From NCBI GenBank assembly GCA_964651495.1, contig CAZYWP010000117.1:1-10058 (forward strand): a DNA stretch of 10,058 nt. The letters are read 5' to 3'. The notes under the pieces were generated by a model. The model worked only from the letters and a program-made list of their open reading frames with translations, did no database searches and was not told the origin of the DNA. The position numbers and the translations under genes are program-made. This document shows positions 1 through 6,590 of this stretch, one piece after another; positions within the stretch are counted from its first letter, which is position 1; the number at the start of each line of letters is the position of its first letter. Origin of the DNA: CAZNVB01 sp964651495. GTDB taxonomy: Bacteria; Acidobacteriota; Aminicenantia; Aminicenantales; UBA8522.

Positions 1-45
1 TAATTTAGCATGATCGGCAAAGGATTTCAATGTCTGCGGATTGTC
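1..45. other. Left edge, no feature seen
   Basis: These bases lie downstream of the DnaC-like gene. An ATG on the minus strand at 11-9 leaves only a few codons before the window ends, and I see no clear ribosome binding site before it. I see no terminator hairpin, so the operon may continue beyond the edge. Confidence 0.4.
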
Positions 46-789
46 CTAGAACCGGTAGCTGGCCTGCTTGGCGATCTTGCGGTAGTCGTCCCCCCACATC
101 TCGACGACCTTGCACATCTCGTAGAGCCGCGACCTCAGGCGGACGCCGATCCGGTCGACAAGCGAGTCCCCGCCCTTCTTATAGAAGGCATCGCGGCCGT
201 CGGCCTCCTCTTCCGTGTCGAGATAGTTCGAGGTGAAAATGGTCAGCTTTTTCTGGTTGTAGCGCTGGTTGATGATGTAAAAGACCGTCTCCTCGACCCA
301 GGCCGTCGTCCGCTTGGCGCCCAGCTCGTCGAGCACCAGAATGTCGACATCGAACACCGGCGCCAGGACTTCGCTTTCGGAAATGTTGGAATCGGGCGTA
401 AAGGTGCCCTGGATATCCCGGATGAGCTCCCGGAAATCGTAAAATGCGCAGGGCACATTATTCTTTTCCATGAGCTCCCGGATGATGGCGACGGCCAGAT
501 GGGTCTTTCCCACTCCGCAGGGACCGATGAACAACAGCCCGACCTCCTGGGCCGGATAATTCTTGACGAACTGCCGGGAGATTTTCAAGGCATCCCGGTG
601 GCTGTCGTTATGCACTTCGAAATTGCCCAGCGAACAATTCCTGTACCTTTTCGGAATCCGGGCTTGCTCCCAGAGAACCTCTGTCTGGCGGTCGAAAAAG
701 CAGCGGCAGCGGCGGGCCACCTGCTTCCCGTCCTCGTTGACCAGGAGCCAGCCCGTCCCCTCGCACTTGGAGCACGATTTTTCGGCCAT
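46..789 (-). CDS. DnaC/DnaI/IstB-like AAA+ ATPase with N-terminal cysteine cluster
   Basis: A 247-residue AAA+ ATPase of the DnaC/DnaI/IstB group, whose members load replicative helicase or assist transposases. Walker A is GPCGVGKTH (89-97), Walker B is around ILVLDELG (150-157), a sensor-1-like TSN lies at 186-188, and an arginine-rich box (GVRLRSRL, 215-222) fits the Arg-finger region. The N-terminus has Cys6, Cys9, Cys28 and Cys30, arranged CxxC-x18-CxC, a likely zinc-binding knuckle comparable to the N-terminal zinc domain of DnaI. The ATG overlaps the stop of the sigma factor gene by one base (TGATG), so translation is probably coupled. It is the last gene visible in the dnaK-hspR operon. 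No transposase gene lies beside it, which argues against an IstB role; a DnaC/DnaI-like helicase loader or an ATPase of unknown client is more likely. The family call is firm, the partner is unknown. Confidence 0.85.
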   Translation of the reverse strand: MAEKSCSKCEGTGWLLVNEDGKQVARRCRCFFDRQTEVLWEQARIPKRYRNCSLGNFEVHNDSHRDALKISRQFVKNYPAQEVGLLFIGPCGVGKTHLAVAIIRELMEKNNVPCAFYDFRELIRDIQGTFTPDSNISESEVLAPVFDVDILVLDELGAKRTTAWVEETVFYIINQRYNQKKLTIFTSNYLDTEEEADGRDAFYKKGGDSLVDRIGVRLRSRLYEMCKVVEMWGDDYRKIAKQASYRF

Positions 790-1631
790 CAGTTGAGATA
801 CCCTCTGAGTTGCTGGAAGCGATGCGACCGGGAGAGCTTGCGCATGGCCTTCTGCTCGATCTGCCGGATCCGCTCCCTGGTCAGCCCGAGCCGGTCGCCT
901 ATTTCCTGGAGCGTCATCGGCCGGTCGTCGTCCAGCCCGAACCTTAATTTTAGCACAAGGGCTTCCTTCTCTTCCAGCTCCTCCAGGATCTCCCTGATCT
1001 GCTGCTGGATGGACGATTTGACAATTTGGTATTCGACCGGGGGTGAAGCGCGGTCCTCGATCTGTCCCTCCACCTCGAGCTCGCTGTCCGATCGCTTGTC
1101 GCTGAGATGGATGTCTCTCTCGGACAGGATCTCGAGGTCCTGTAAATCGTCCTCGCTGATGCCCATGCGCTGGGCGATCTCCTCGCGCGACGGATCGCGC
1201 CCCAGTTCCGCCTTGAGCTGAGCCACTTTTTTCTTCATCAGGGAAATTTGGTCGGAAAGCTTCTGGGGGAGATTATAGATGCGGGCGGACTGGGTCAGAG
1301 CATGGATGACCGCCTGCCGGATCCACCAGACGGCGTAGGAAATGAACCGGACGTTGCGGTTCGGGTCGAACCTCTTGGCCGCCTCCATCAGGCCGAGATT
1401 GCCCTCGTTGATCAGGTCGAGCATGGCCAAGCCCATACCTCGGTATTTCTTGACGTAGGATACGACAAAACGGAGGTTGGCTTCAATGAGCTTGCGGAGC
1501 GCCTCTTTGTCCCCCTGTTGGACCTGGCGGCCCAAGTCTTTTTCCTCCTCCTCAGAATACACCGGCAACTTGGCGATCTGGCCCAGATAGAGCTTCAGGT
1601 TCTTCGAATCGAGGAAATCCTCGTAGCTCAT
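789..1631 (-). CDS. RNA polymerase sigma-70 family factor, short RpoD/SigA-like
   Basis: A 280-residue sigma-70 protein that directs RNA polymerase to promoters. Region 1.2 covers about 10-40 (LKLYLGQIAKLP), region 2 about 46-122 with the -10-recognising helix (YAVWWIRQAVIHALTQSARI, 99-118), region 3 about 123-165, and region 4 about 213-270 with the -35 helix-turn-helix (TLQEIGDRLGLTRERIRQIEQ, 240-260). Region 1.1 is absent, as in group 2 sigma factors, but also as in the short primary sigma factors of some phyla such as Bacteroidetes, so length alone does not decide between housekeeping and alternative. The start lies 12 bp after the hspR stop with only a weak ribosome binding site, and the stop overlaps the next start, so it should be co-transcribed from the HspR-controlled promoter. 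Its place in a chaperone operon suggests a stress role, which is inference. The family is certain; the exact class is not. Confidence 0.93.
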   Translation of the reverse strand: MSYEDFLDSKNLKLYLGQIAKLPVYSEEEEKDLGRQVQQGDKEALRKLIEANLRFVVSYVKKYRGMGLAMLDLINEGNLGLMEAAKRFDPNRNVRFISYAVWWIRQAVIHALTQSARIYNLPQKLSDQISLMKKKVAQLKAELGRDPSREEIAQRMGISEDDLQDLEILSERDIHLSDKRSDSELEVEGQIEDRASPPVEYQIVKSSIQQQIREILEELEEKEALVLKLRFGLDDDRPMTLQEIGDRLGLTRERIRQIEQKAMRKLSRSHRFQQLRGYLN

Positions 1632-1643
1632 CGCCGCATCCGT

Positions 1644-2051
1644 TTATTCCCGGTCTTCCAGTTTGATGATTTTCGCCTGACTCACCTTGACCAATCCCCG
1701 CCTGCGGGCTTCGAATTCGGCGTCGCGCCCGGCGAAAAATTCCCTCCTGACATATTCAAGAAGCTCATTGACCTCCGTCTCCATCTGCTGCATCTTCCGC
1801 CGCATGTTCAGTATGACCTCGACTCCGGCCAGGTTGACGCCGAGGTCCCGGATGAGGTTGAGGATGGTCTCGAGCTGCTTCAGGTCCTCATCCGAGTAAA
1901 GGCGCGTGTTGCCCTGGCTGCGGGATGGCTTGAGCAACCCCTCCCGCTCATAAAGCCTGAGCGTCTGGGGGTGGAGGCTGTAAATCTCTGAGACGCGGCT
2001 GATATGGTAATAATTCCTGGTCTTTTCTTTATCTTTTGTCTGTCTTTTCAT
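1644..2051 (-). CDS. hspR: HspR, MerR-family repressor of the dnaK operon
   Basis: A 135-residue MerR-type DNA-binding protein. The winged helix-turn-helix spans about 14-84 (YYHISRVSEIYSLHPQTLRLYEREGLLKPSRSQGNTRLYS and following). It is followed by a helical, probably coiled segment (about 84-110) and a basic tail. There is no effector-binding domain, and the length fits HspR. HspR is known from Streptomyces, Helicobacter and others to bind HAIR operators and repress dnaK operons, with DnaK helping repression. Two facts back the call: the gene sits directly behind dnaJ (one base between the dnaJ TGA and this ATG), and a HAIR repeat overlaps the dnaK promoter at 5179-5205. No strong ribosome binding site is visible, so translation probably depends on ribosomes finishing dnaJ. 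A GlnR/other small MerR regulator is the alternative, made unlikely by the operator and context. Confidence 0.93.
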   Translation of the reverse strand: MKRQTKDKEKTRNYYHISRVSEIYSLHPQTLRLYEREGLLKPSRSQGNTRLYSDEDLKQLETILNLIRDLGVNLAGVEVILNMRRKMQQMETEVNELLEYVRREFFAGRDAEFEARRRGLVKVSQAKIIKLEDRE

Positions 2052-2052
2052 G

Positions 2053-3162
2053 TCAGTTGATTCCCATCTTTTTTCTGGGGTTATCGGCCGCCAGTCTTTC
2101 CAGCTCTTTCATCAATTCCTTGATTCTCTGGTCGTCCGACGGCGGCGGAACGATCGACACTTCGACGATCTGGTCTCCCCGCGCCCGTCTCCCGATCACG
2201 GGCGCGCCCATCTCCTTCAGCCGGAATTTCTGGCCCGACTTGGTGCCCGCCGGGATCTTGATCACGGTCCTGCCCTGCATCGTCGGCACCTCGATGTTGG
2301 CCCCCAGGGTGGCCTCGGGAACCGTGATCGGGAGCTTGAGGTTGATGTTGGCCCCGTCCCGGCGGAAGAGATGATGCGGGGCGACCTCGATGGAAATATA
2401 CAGGTCTCCGGCTGGCCCGCTGTCCCCGCCGGCGTTTCCTTTGCCCGGGACTCGAACCCGCGAGCCCGTGTCCACTCCCGCCGGAATCTTGACGTTGATC
2501 AGCTCTGTTTTTTGGGCCACGCCCCGGCCGGCGCACTCCCGGCAAGCCTCGCCGCGGCTCTGGCCCGTTCCCCTGCACTGCGGACAGGTGGACTGGTATT
2601 TCATGAAACCGCGCTGCATATGAACACGGCCGCTGCCGCCGCAGGAGGCGCAGGCCCTCCCGCCGGCGGCTGAGAGGTGGCCGCGCCCCTGGCAGGCCGG
2701 GCAAGCGCCCAGCCGGGTGAGCTGGATCCGGGTCTGCAGGCCGCGGATCGCATCCTCGAACCCGATCTTCATCGAGTAATGGACGTCCTCCCCCCGGGCC
2801 GGACCGGTCTCGGCGGCAGCGCGGGCGCTTCCACCGAAGAGGCCCTCGAAAAAGTCGCCGAACGAGGAACTCCCATAGCCCGAAAAATCGAACCCTTCGA
2901 AACCGGAGCTGTAGCCGCCCTGCTCTGACCCAGGCGGCGGCGCCCCGCCGACGAACCCGAATTGGTCGTACTGACCCTTTTTCTTTACGTCGCTGAGGAC
3001 AGAATAGGCTTCCTGGATTTCCTTGAATTTGGCTTCGGCGGCCTTGTCGCCGGGGTTGAGGTCGGGGTGATACTTGCGGGCGAGCCTGCGGTAGGCCTTC
3101 TTAATCTCGCTGGCGGACGCCTTCCTTTCGACGCCCAGGGTCTTATAGTAATTTTTGTCCAT
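2053..3162 (-). CDS. dnaJ: DnaJ (Hsp40) co-chaperone, full-length type I
   Basis: A 369-residue cytoplasmic co-chaperone that delivers unfolded clients to DnaK and stimulates its ATPase. The J domain occupies 1-70 with the essential HPD at 32-34. A Gly/Phe-rich linker follows (about 71-115). The zinc-finger domain has all four CxxCxGxG repeats (CPACQGRG 154-161, CASCGGSG 171-178, CPQCRGTG 193-200, CRECAGRG 207-214). The C-terminal substrate-binding domain follows (about 215-340). The complete zinc domain separates it from CbpA-type proteins. The start ATG has GAAGG immediately before it, a poorly spaced Shine-Dalgarno sequence. The gene lies 58 bp after dnaK, and that gap holds a strong hairpin (3188-3213). 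The stop is one base from the hspR start. Confidence 0.97.
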   Translation of the reverse strand: MDKNYYKTLGVERKASASEIKKAYRRLARKYHPDLNPGDKAAEAKFKEIQEAYSVLSDVKKKGQYDQFGFVGGAPPPGSEQGGYSSGFEGFDFSGYGSSSFGDFFEGLFGGSARAAAETGPARGEDVHYSMKIGFEDAIRGLQTRIQLTRLGACPACQGRGHLSAAGGRACASCGGSGRVHMQRGFMKYQSTCPQCRGTGQSRGEACRECAGRGVAQKTELINVKIPAGVDTGSRVRVPGKGNAGGDSGPAGDLYISIEVAPHHLFRRDGANINLKLPITVPEATLGANIEVPTMQGRTVIKIPAGTKSGQKFRLKEMGAPVIGRRARGDQIVEVSIVPPPSDDQRIKELMKELERLAADNPRKKMGIN

Positions 3163-3187
3163 CCTTCAACCCGCTCGTCTGCTCGCC

Positions 3188-3213
3188 CCGAAAAGAGCCG
3201 CGGCCTTTTTCGG
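3188..3213 (-). other. Hairpin between dnaK and dnaJ
   Basis: The 58-bp gap between dnaK and dnaJ contains a 7-bp inverted repeat, CCGAAAA...TTTTCGG, enclosing a GC palindrome (GCCGCGGC). In the RNA this would be a stable hairpin. No U run follows it, so it is not a standard terminator. It could protect the 3' end of dnaK mRNA or mark a processing site, lowering dnaJ relative to dnaK. The hairpin is visible in the sequence; the role is inference. Confidence 0.6.
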
Positions 3214-3220
3214 ATGGAGC

Positions 3221-5146
3221 TTATTTCTTCTTGTCGTCGTCCACGACTTCGGCGTCGATGACCTCCTCCTCATCGCCGCCGGCCGGGCCGGATTGGCCGG
3301 AACTCTGCCCGCCCTGATTTCCGGCGGCTTCCTGCTGGCGACCCGCGCCAGCCTGCTGGTATATCGCCTCCGTTAATTTGTGGGACGCCCGGGACAGGGC
3401 TTCCACGGCGCTCTTGATCCGCTCCAGGTCATCGCTTTCCATGGCTTTTTTGGTGTTCTCGACCTCCGCCCGGACACTCTCGGCATCGGCCTCGGGGATC
3501 CGGTCTTTGTTTTCGCGCAGGAGTTTCTCCAGGCTGTAGACCATCTGGTCGGCCTGATTTTTCGCCTCCACGACTTCCCTGCGCCGCTTGTCATCCTCGG
3601 AATGGGCATCGGCGTCCTTGACCATCCGGTCGATCTCTTTTTCGTCCAGCCCGCTGTGCCCGGTGATGGTGATGGCCTGCTGCTTGAGGGTCCCCATGTC
3701 CTTGGCCGAAACATGAAGAATGCCGTTCGCGTCGATGTCAAAGATGACCTCGATTTTGGGGACGCCGCGTGGTGCCGGCGGTATGCCGTCCAGATGGAAT
3801 CGGCCCAGGGTGCGGTTGTAGGCGGCCATTTCTCTCTCCCCCTGGAGGACGTGGATCTCAACGCTGGGCTGGTTGTCCGAGGCCGTGGAGAAGACCTCCG
3901 TCTTCTTGGTCGGGATCGTCGTGTTCCTGGCGATCATCTTGGTGAAAACGCCGCCCAGGGTTTCGATGCCCAGGGTCAGCGGGGTGACATCAAGAAGAAG
4001 GACGTCCTTGACGTCGCCGGCCAGGACAGCGCCCTGGACGGCCGCTCCGACGGCCACAACCTCGTCGGGGTTGACGCCCTTATGGGGCTCGCGGCCAAAA
4101 ATATTCTTCACCACATCCTGAATGCGGGGCATCCGGGTCTGGCCGCCGACGAGGATGACTTCGTCGATGTCTTCCGGTTTGACATTGGCATCGGCTATAG
4201 CCTGCCGGCAGGGACCGACCGACCTCTGGACGAGGTCCTCGACGAGCTGTTCGAGCTTTGCCCGGGTCAGCTTCATCAGGAGGTGCTTGGGCCCGGATGA
4301 GTCGGCGGTGATGAACGGCAGGTTGATCTCCGTCTCCATGGTCGTCGAAAGCTCCATCTTCGCCTTCTCGGCCGCTTCCTTCAGCCTCTGCAGGGCCATT
4401 TTATCCTTGATCAAGTCAATCCCGGATTCCCTTTTGAATTCGGTCACGATCCAGTCCTGCACCCTCTGGTCGATGTCATCACCGCCCAGATGGGTATCTC
4501 CGTTGGTGGACTTGACTTCGACCACGCCCTCCCCCACTTCGAGAATAGAAATGTCGAAGGTGCCGCCGCCGAAGTCATAGACCGCGATGGTCTGGTCCTT
4601 CTTTTTATCCATTCCGTAGGCCAGGGCTGCGGCCGTGGGTTCGTTGATGATCCGGACGACGTCCAGGCCGGCGATTTTGCCGGCGTCCTTGGTGGCTTTG
4701 CGCTGGCTGTCGTTGAAATAGGCGGGGACCGTTATTACGGCTTTCTCCACTTTTTCTCCCAGATAATCTTCGGCGGCCTTCTTCAGTTTTTGCAGGATCA
4801 TCGCCGAAATCTCGGGAGGAGCGTACTGCTTGCCGAGCGCTTCCACGCGGACATCCCCGTTGGCAAACTGAGTGACCCTGAACGGGACCTGCTTGATTTC
4901 CTGGCCGACCTCACTGAAACGGCGGCCCATGAACCTTTTTATCGAGTAGATCGTGTTCTCGGGATTCGTGACTCTCTGTCTCTTGGCCACCTGTCCGACC
5001 AGCCGTTCTCCCTTCTGGGTGAAACCGACAACCGAGGGGGTAGTCCGGCCTCCTTCCTCATTCGGGATCACGGTCACTTTGTCGCCTTCCATGATGGCCA
5101 CGACTGAATTGGTCGTTCCGAGATCAATACCGATAATCTTTGCCAT
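3221..5146 (-). CDS. dnaK: DnaK (Hsp70) chaperone, Gram-negative type
   Basis: A 641-residue ATP-dependent chaperone of the cytoplasm, complete in length. The nucleotide-binding domain (about 1-385) starts with MAKIIGIDLGTTNS and has the VPAYFNDSQR, IINEPTAAALAYG and VYDFGGGTFDISIL signatures and ILVGGQTRMP. The linker DVLLLDVTPLTLGIETLGG leads into the substrate-binding domain, then the helical lid, a Gly/Gln-rich stretch and the acidic C-terminus EEEVIDAEVVDDD. The N-terminal quarter carries the extra segment found in Gram-negative DnaK (through AKRQRVTNPENTIYSIKRFMGRRF). The start is fixed by AGGAGGA five bases upstream. It is first in the operon and would serve as corepressor with HspR in the known autoregulation. 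grpE does not follow it here. Confidence 0.99.
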   Translation of the reverse strand: MAKIIGIDLGTTNSVVAIMEGDKVTVIPNEEGGRTTPSVVGFTQKGERLVGQVAKRQRVTNPENTIYSIKRFMGRRFSEVGQEIKQVPFRVTQFANGDVRVEALGKQYAPPEISAMILQKLKKAAEDYLGEKVEKAVITVPAYFNDSQRKATKDAGKIAGLDVVRIINEPTAAALAYGMDKKKDQTIAVYDFGGGTFDISILEVGEGVVEVKSTNGDTHLGGDDIDQRVQDWIVTEFKRESGIDLIKDKMALQRLKEAAEKAKMELSTTMETEINLPFITADSSGPKHLLMKLTRAKLEQLVEDLVQRSVGPCRQAIADANVKPEDIDEVILVGGQTRMPRIQDVVKNIFGREPHKGVNPDEVVAVGAAVQGAVLAGDVKDVLLLDVTPLTLGIETLGGVFTKMIARNTTIPTKKTEVFSTASDNQPSVEIHVLQGEREMAAYNRTLGRFHLDGIPPAPRGVPKIEVIFDIDANGILHVSAKDMGTLKQQAITITGHSGLDEKEIDRMVKDADAHSEDDKRRREVVEAKNQADQMVYSLEKLLRENKDRIPEADAESVRAEVENTKKAMESDDLERIKSAVEALSRASHKLTEAIYQQAGAGRQQEAAGNQGGQSSGQSGPAGGDEEEVIDAEVVDDDKKK

Positions 5147-5150
5147 TAAT

Positions 5151-5157
5151 TCCTCCT
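5151..5157 (-). promoter_or_regulatory. Strong ribosome binding site of dnaK
   Basis: Minus-strand AGGAGGA lies about five bases before the dnaK ATG at 5146. The untranslated leader from the predicted start of transcription (about 5166) is only about 20 bases, so control is expected at the promoter rather than in the RNA. Confidence 0.85.
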
Positions 5158-5172
5158 TATCTTATCGAAGAG

Positions 5173-5201
5173 AGTATAATACTTGAGTGTTGGTTTGTCA
5201 A
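5173..5201 (-). promoter_or_regulatory. Sigma-70 promoter of the dnaK operon
   Basis: On the minus strand a perfect -35 box TTGACA (5201-5196) is followed after exactly 17 bp by the -10 box TATACT (5178-5173). Transcription should begin near 5166. The DNA just upstream (5203-5225) is almost pure A/T and could act as an UP element. The promoter is near consensus, so it would be strong when not repressed. The overlapping HAIR repeat places the repressor directly on the polymerase site. Confidence 0.9.
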
Positions 5202-5205
5202 GTAT
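5179..5205. promoter_or_regulatory. HAIR-type HspR operator overlapping the dnaK promoter
   Basis: An inverted repeat with perfect 8-bp arms ATACTTGA (5179-5186) and TCAAGTAT (5198-5205). Read on the minus strand it is CTTGACA-N7-ACTCAAG; the HAIR consensus known for HspR is CTTGAGT-N7-ACTCAAG. One half-site is exact and the other differs at two bases, which serve instead to complete the -35 TTGACA. The operator fills the -35 box and the spacer up to the -10 box, so HspR binding should block RNA polymerase. Confidence 0.9.
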
Positions 5206-5269
5206 ATTTTATATAAATTTTTTACAGCAGCTCTGGACGTTTGGCTTGAATTCAGGAAAAATCAAATTA

Positions 5270-5923
5270 TTAGGGGAGAATAAGACCTCTGGTCCCATCA
5301 GCCAGCGCCCAATAAAGGGCCTGCGCGTCTTCTTTTCCGGACAGGGCGACATCGATCGCGGCAAAGGGTTTTTTTCTCAGCTCATGGCCGAAGTTCTTCA
5401 ATGGAACCCATAAATTCCAGGCCAAAAAACGCCCGATGCCCCCGATCCTGGAGACCAGATTTGCGGGCTTCGGCCTGATATAGACTCGGATCCCGCCGCT
5501 AAGATAAAGGACAAACGAAGAGGGCATGTCTTTGAGCTCCAGGGCATCAAGCTCGAAGGGACCTCCCTCTTCGTCGGTTCCAGGCTTGATTTTGGCTCTT
5601 TTAGGGGGAAAAAGAGTGCTCTTTTTATCCAGGGTTACCGCGCCAAGGGGTGGAGCATCCCCCCAGCGATGAATACGCTCGATCTTCCACTCCTCCAGGA
5701 CCATTCCCCTGGACTTGAGCTGGATTTGCCGGCCGGCCAGGTCAAAAATATAATAAAGCGCCGGACTCTTGGCCAGCTCCACCTCCTGTTTGAGTGCCTG
5801 ATTCCTTCCCCAGGCTTCCGGCTTTTCTTCGCCGGCTCCAGCCAGGACGGCCCCAAGGGCCAGGACGAGAGCGGGCAGCAAAAAATTGTTTCGCCAAGCT
5901 GGCTTTGACTTGAAATCCGCCAA
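5270..5923 (-). CDS. Membrane-anchored protein resembling a YkuD start, no catalytic cysteine
   Basis: A 217-residue protein of no family I can name. A hydrophobic segment (about 14-30, FLLPALVLALGAVLAGA) is a signal peptide or anchor, with the rest outside the membrane. A short helical stretch (41-52) leads to YYIFDLAGRQIQLKSRGMVL (57-76), which resembles the first strands of a YkuD domain and aligns by eye with the same region of the L,D-transpeptidase encoded just upstream (THVVVDSARNVLYLRKGDEV). The protein has no cysteine at all and no HG or SxGC motif, so it cannot be an active L,D-transpeptidase. The start is TTG, with GGGGC upstream; the next in-frame codon group back contains a stop at 5941-5939, so no longer start is possible. 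It is last in the envelope operon, 15 bp after the YkuD gene. A partner or pseudoenzyme of the transpeptidases is one reading. Confidence 0.7.
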   Translation of the reverse strand: MADFKSKPAWRNNFLLPALVLALGAVLAGAGEEKPEAWGRNQALKQEVELAKSPALYYIFDLAGRQIQLKSRGMVLEEWKIERIHRWGDAPPLGAVTLDKKSTLFPPKRAKIKPGTDEEGGPFELDALELKDMPSSFVLYLSGGIRVYIRPKPANLVSRIGGIGRFLAWNLWVPLKNFGHELRKKPFAAIDVALSGKEDAQALYWALADGTRGLILP

Positions 5924-5938
5924 TTTCTGCCCCGTCTG

Positions 5939-6586
5939 CTAATAAACGTAGATTTTTGTCCCGATGGATGCTGCCTGGTAGAGGGCCTTCAGATCCTTGT
6001 CTCCGACGCGGATGCAACCGTGCGTGACGCTCCGCCCGAGAAGCCGCGTGTACAGAGTGCCGTGAATGAAATAGCCTTCGCCGAAGCCCAGAGCATAGTC
6101 GCCCAGCACGCCTGCCTCCAGCCTCTCGCCCGGGTTCTTCGGCACGTCTTTGCCCTCCTCGATGAAGGCCCAGTCCGGCTTAACCCAGGTGGGGTCGACG
6201 ATCTTCGACTTGACCTGGAACTCGCCCCGCGGCGTGTCAAAGATCCACTTGCGCTCTCCCCCCGGCTCTTCCAGGATGCTGCCGCTGCCGCAGGAGATGA
6301 CAGCTTGAAGGATGACCTCGTCTCCCTTTCTGAGATAGAGGACATTCCTGGCCGAATCCACGACGACGTGAGTACCCTTCGGGGCCAGAGCCTGGAGTTT
6401 TCGGCGCAACAAGGCATTTTCCTTCTCCAGCCCGGCGGCCCCCGCTTTTTGTTGAGCCTCCATCAAAGTCGCGTCCTCCCCTGCTTGTGCCCTGGGCAAG
6501 GCCAGGACGAGGGCGACGATCTGAATCACCAGCCAGCCGGAGGCCAGGCTGAGCAAAGAGATCAAGACGACTTTTTTCTTCTTCAT
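5939..6586 (-). CDS. Membrane-anchored L,D-transpeptidase (YkuD domain)
   Basis: A 215-residue enzyme of the YkuD family, which forms 3-3 cross-links in peptidoglycan or attaches lipoproteins to it, using a cysteine nucleophile outside the inner membrane. The chosen ATG at 6586 gives MKKKKVVLISLL, a positive N-terminus followed by a hydrophobic segment (6-30). An ATG at 6700 would add 38 arginine-rich residues and overlap the previous gene by over 100 bases, so I reject it. A short coiled stretch (about 42-67) precedes the YkuD domain (about 72-215). The catalytic motifs are FIHGTLYTRLLG (173-184) and SVTHGCIRV (186-194), with His175, His189 and Cys191. The start lies four bases after the stop of the upstream YkuD gene, which implies translational coupling. 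The substrate (peptidoglycan or lipoprotein) cannot be told from the sequence. Confidence 0.92.
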   Translation of the reverse strand: MKKKKVVLISLLSLASGWLVIQIVALVLALPRAQAGEDATLMEAQQKAGAAGLEKENALLRRKLQALAPKGTHVVVDSARNVLYLRKGDEVILQAVISCGSGSILEEPGGERKWIFDTPRGEFQVKSKIVDPTWVKPDWAFIEEGKDVPKNPGERLEAGVLGDYALGFGEGYFIHGTLYTRLLGRSVTHGCIRVGDKDLKALYQAASIGTKIYVY

Positions 6587-6590
6587 CCGC

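Noticed and set aside
46..789. IstB of an IS21-type insertion sequence
   Set aside because: No istA-like transposase or terminal repeats are seen nearby, and the gene is fused by overlap into a housekeeping-type operon.
10..1221. Long plus-strand open frame of about 400 codons opposite the ATPase and sigma genes
   Set aside because: It is antisense to two clearly conserved genes, shows no recognisable domain and has low-complexity serine runs; typical of a shadow frame in GC-rich DNA.
3380..4300. Plus-strand open frame of about 300 codons opposite dnaK
   Set aside because: It is fully antisense to the conserved dnaK and has no family features.
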